Below are positions 63,340 through 64,000 of a DNA stretch of 64,000 bases, piece after piece. The stretch is from Pigmentiphaga sp. NML080357 (GTDB lineage: Bacteria; Pseudomonadota; Gammaproteobacteria; Burkholderiales; Burkholderiaceae_B), in contig NZ_NINW01000024.1 in assembly GCF_002188465.1 (NCBI RefSeq), positions 186,001 through 250,000 on the forward strand. The letters run 5' to 3'. How positions within the stretch are numbered: position 1 is the first letter of the stretch; each line of letters begins with the position of its first letter. A program made the position numbers and the translations under genes. The notes below the pieces were generated by a model. The model was given only the letters and a program-made list of their open reading frames with translations. It made no database searches and was not told the origin of the DNA.

Positions 63340-64000
63340 TCAGGCCTGCTGCAGCAGTGTGTCCAGCCGCGCCTTGAATTCGATAAAGAACTGCATGCTT
63401 CCGGGATTGGCCATGGCGTCGGGGCTGGCTACCTTGGCCGGCTCGGCACCCAGGAGCAGCTTGCGTATGGGCAGCTCCATCTTCTTGCCGGTGAGCGTGC
63501 GGGGGATTTCGTTCACGGCGTAGACGTCGTTGGGAACATGGCGCGCAGACGCCTTGGTGCGGACCTGGTCCCGGATGCGGGCCCTGAGGGCATCGTCCAG
63601 GTCGACGCCAGGCTTGAGCACCACGAACAGCGGCATGAAGGAAGGACGCCCGAGGTACTCCAGGTCCACCACCAGGCTGTCCTGCACTTCCGGCATCTCC
63701 TCCACCACGCGGTAGATCTCCGCGGTGCCCATCCGGATGCCATGGCGGTTGATGGTGGTGTCGGAACGGCCGTAGATGACGGCGGTGCCGCGCGGCGTAA
63801 AACGTATCCAGTCGCCATGGCGCCATTTGCCCGGGAATTCCTCGAAATAGCTCGCGCGGTAGCGGGCATGGCCGGGGTCGGCCCAGAAATACAGGGGCAT
63901 GGACGGCATGGGCTGCGTGATGACGAGCTCGCCCACCTCGTCCACCACGGGCTTGCCGGATTCGTCGTAGGCATAGGCCGCCACCCCCAGTTCGCGGCAC
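63340..64000 (-). CDS. Acetoacetyl-CoA synthetase, C-terminal part (5' end outside window)
   Basis: The reading frame is open to the right edge, so the gene starts beyond the window; about 219 C-terminal residues are visible. AMP-forming acyl-CoA synthetase with YGRSDTTINRHGIRMGTAEIY (A8-like hinge region) and the late Lys in LTGKKMELPIRKLL, typical of acetoacetate-CoA ligases. It ends with EFKARLDTLLQQA. It lies 15 bases upstream of the amidohydrolase and may form an operon with it. Confidence 0.88.
   Translation of the reverse strand, partial: CRELGVAAYAYDESGKPVVDEVGELVITQPMPSMPLYFWADPGHARYRASYFEEFPGKWRHGDWIRFTPRGTAVIYGRSDTTINRHGIRMGTAEIYRVVEEMPEVQDSLVVDLEYLGRPSFMPLFVVLKPGVDLDDALRARIRDQVRTKASARHVPNDVYAVNEIPRTLTGKKMELPIRKLLLGAEPAKVASPDAMANPGSMQFFIEFKARLDTLLQQA

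Overview
The window is a GC-rich chromosomal segment of a beta-proteobacterium, most like the Alcaligenaceae (Bordetella/Achromobacter). The evidence is six Bug/TctC-type periplasmic solute receptors scattered as singletons beside catabolic genes and LysR/MarR/TetR regulators, an iscRSUA-hscBA-fdx-iscX operon, an SOS imuA-imuB-dnaE2 cassette, and GC-rich palindromic repeats at gene ends. No phage, transposase, plasmid or CRISPR feature was seen. Species assignment is inference.

Layout. 1-7.5 kb: a plus-strand catabolic operon with an acyl-CoA dehydrogenase (cut by the window edge), a molybdenum hydroxylase (FAD, CoxG-like, 2Fe-2S and Mo subunits), a crotonase, a Bug receptor and an SDR. It probably takes up an organic acid and oxidises it as a CoA thioester. 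7.5-14.5 kb: a small Cys-containing protein, a divergent TetR/hydrolase pair with a clear operator, two Bug receptors, a LysR, an aromatic-ring monooxygenase and a MarR. 14.6-20.9 kb: housekeeping and small proteins (HU, BioB, ArfB, DUF1415, CDF transporter, carbonic anhydrase, three uncharacterised proteins). 21-25 kb: Bug, LysR, TauD-like dioxygenase and an unknown protein. 25.1-27.3 kb: groES-groEL with a sigma32-like promoter and a strong terminator. 27.4-30.7 kb: a three-gene cassette (Gfo/Idh/MocA dehydrogenase, DUF993 TIM-barrel protein, sugar isomerase/epimerase family protein). 30.8-36.7 kb: mgtC-like gene convergent with SOS-controlled imuA-imuB-dnaE2.

36.8-45.2 kb: AlaA-like aminotransferase, hydrolase/Bug/LysR set, a GAF-PAS-GGDEF protein with a 10-base homopolymer in its upstream region, a DUF5710-RNase HI fusion, and a MATE transporter. 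45.2-49.8 kb: two identical tRNA-Asn genes in the same orientation bracket a YigZ protein, a hydrolase, a copper chaperone/DUF2946 pair, a Bug receptor and a YbaK-like deacylase. 49.8-54 kb: aromatic aminotransferase, uvrB and a low-molecular-weight tyrosine phosphatase. 54.4-60 kb: the complete Isc iron-sulfur assembly operon. 60.1-61.7 kb: an unusual lipoprotein carrying only a TonB-receptor-like beta-barrel. 62-64 kb: MarR, an amidohydrolase and acetoacetyl-CoA synthetase (cut by the window edge), all on the minus strand.

The most interesting items are the plug-less lipoprotein barrel, the poly-C tract ahead of the diguanylate cyclase gene, the DUF993 sugar cassette, the orphan molybdenum hydroxylase operon, a cloverleaf-like repeat that overlaps a stop codon, and an IscR with a lengthened cluster-binding loop. 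All calls come from reading the sequence; no database search was run.
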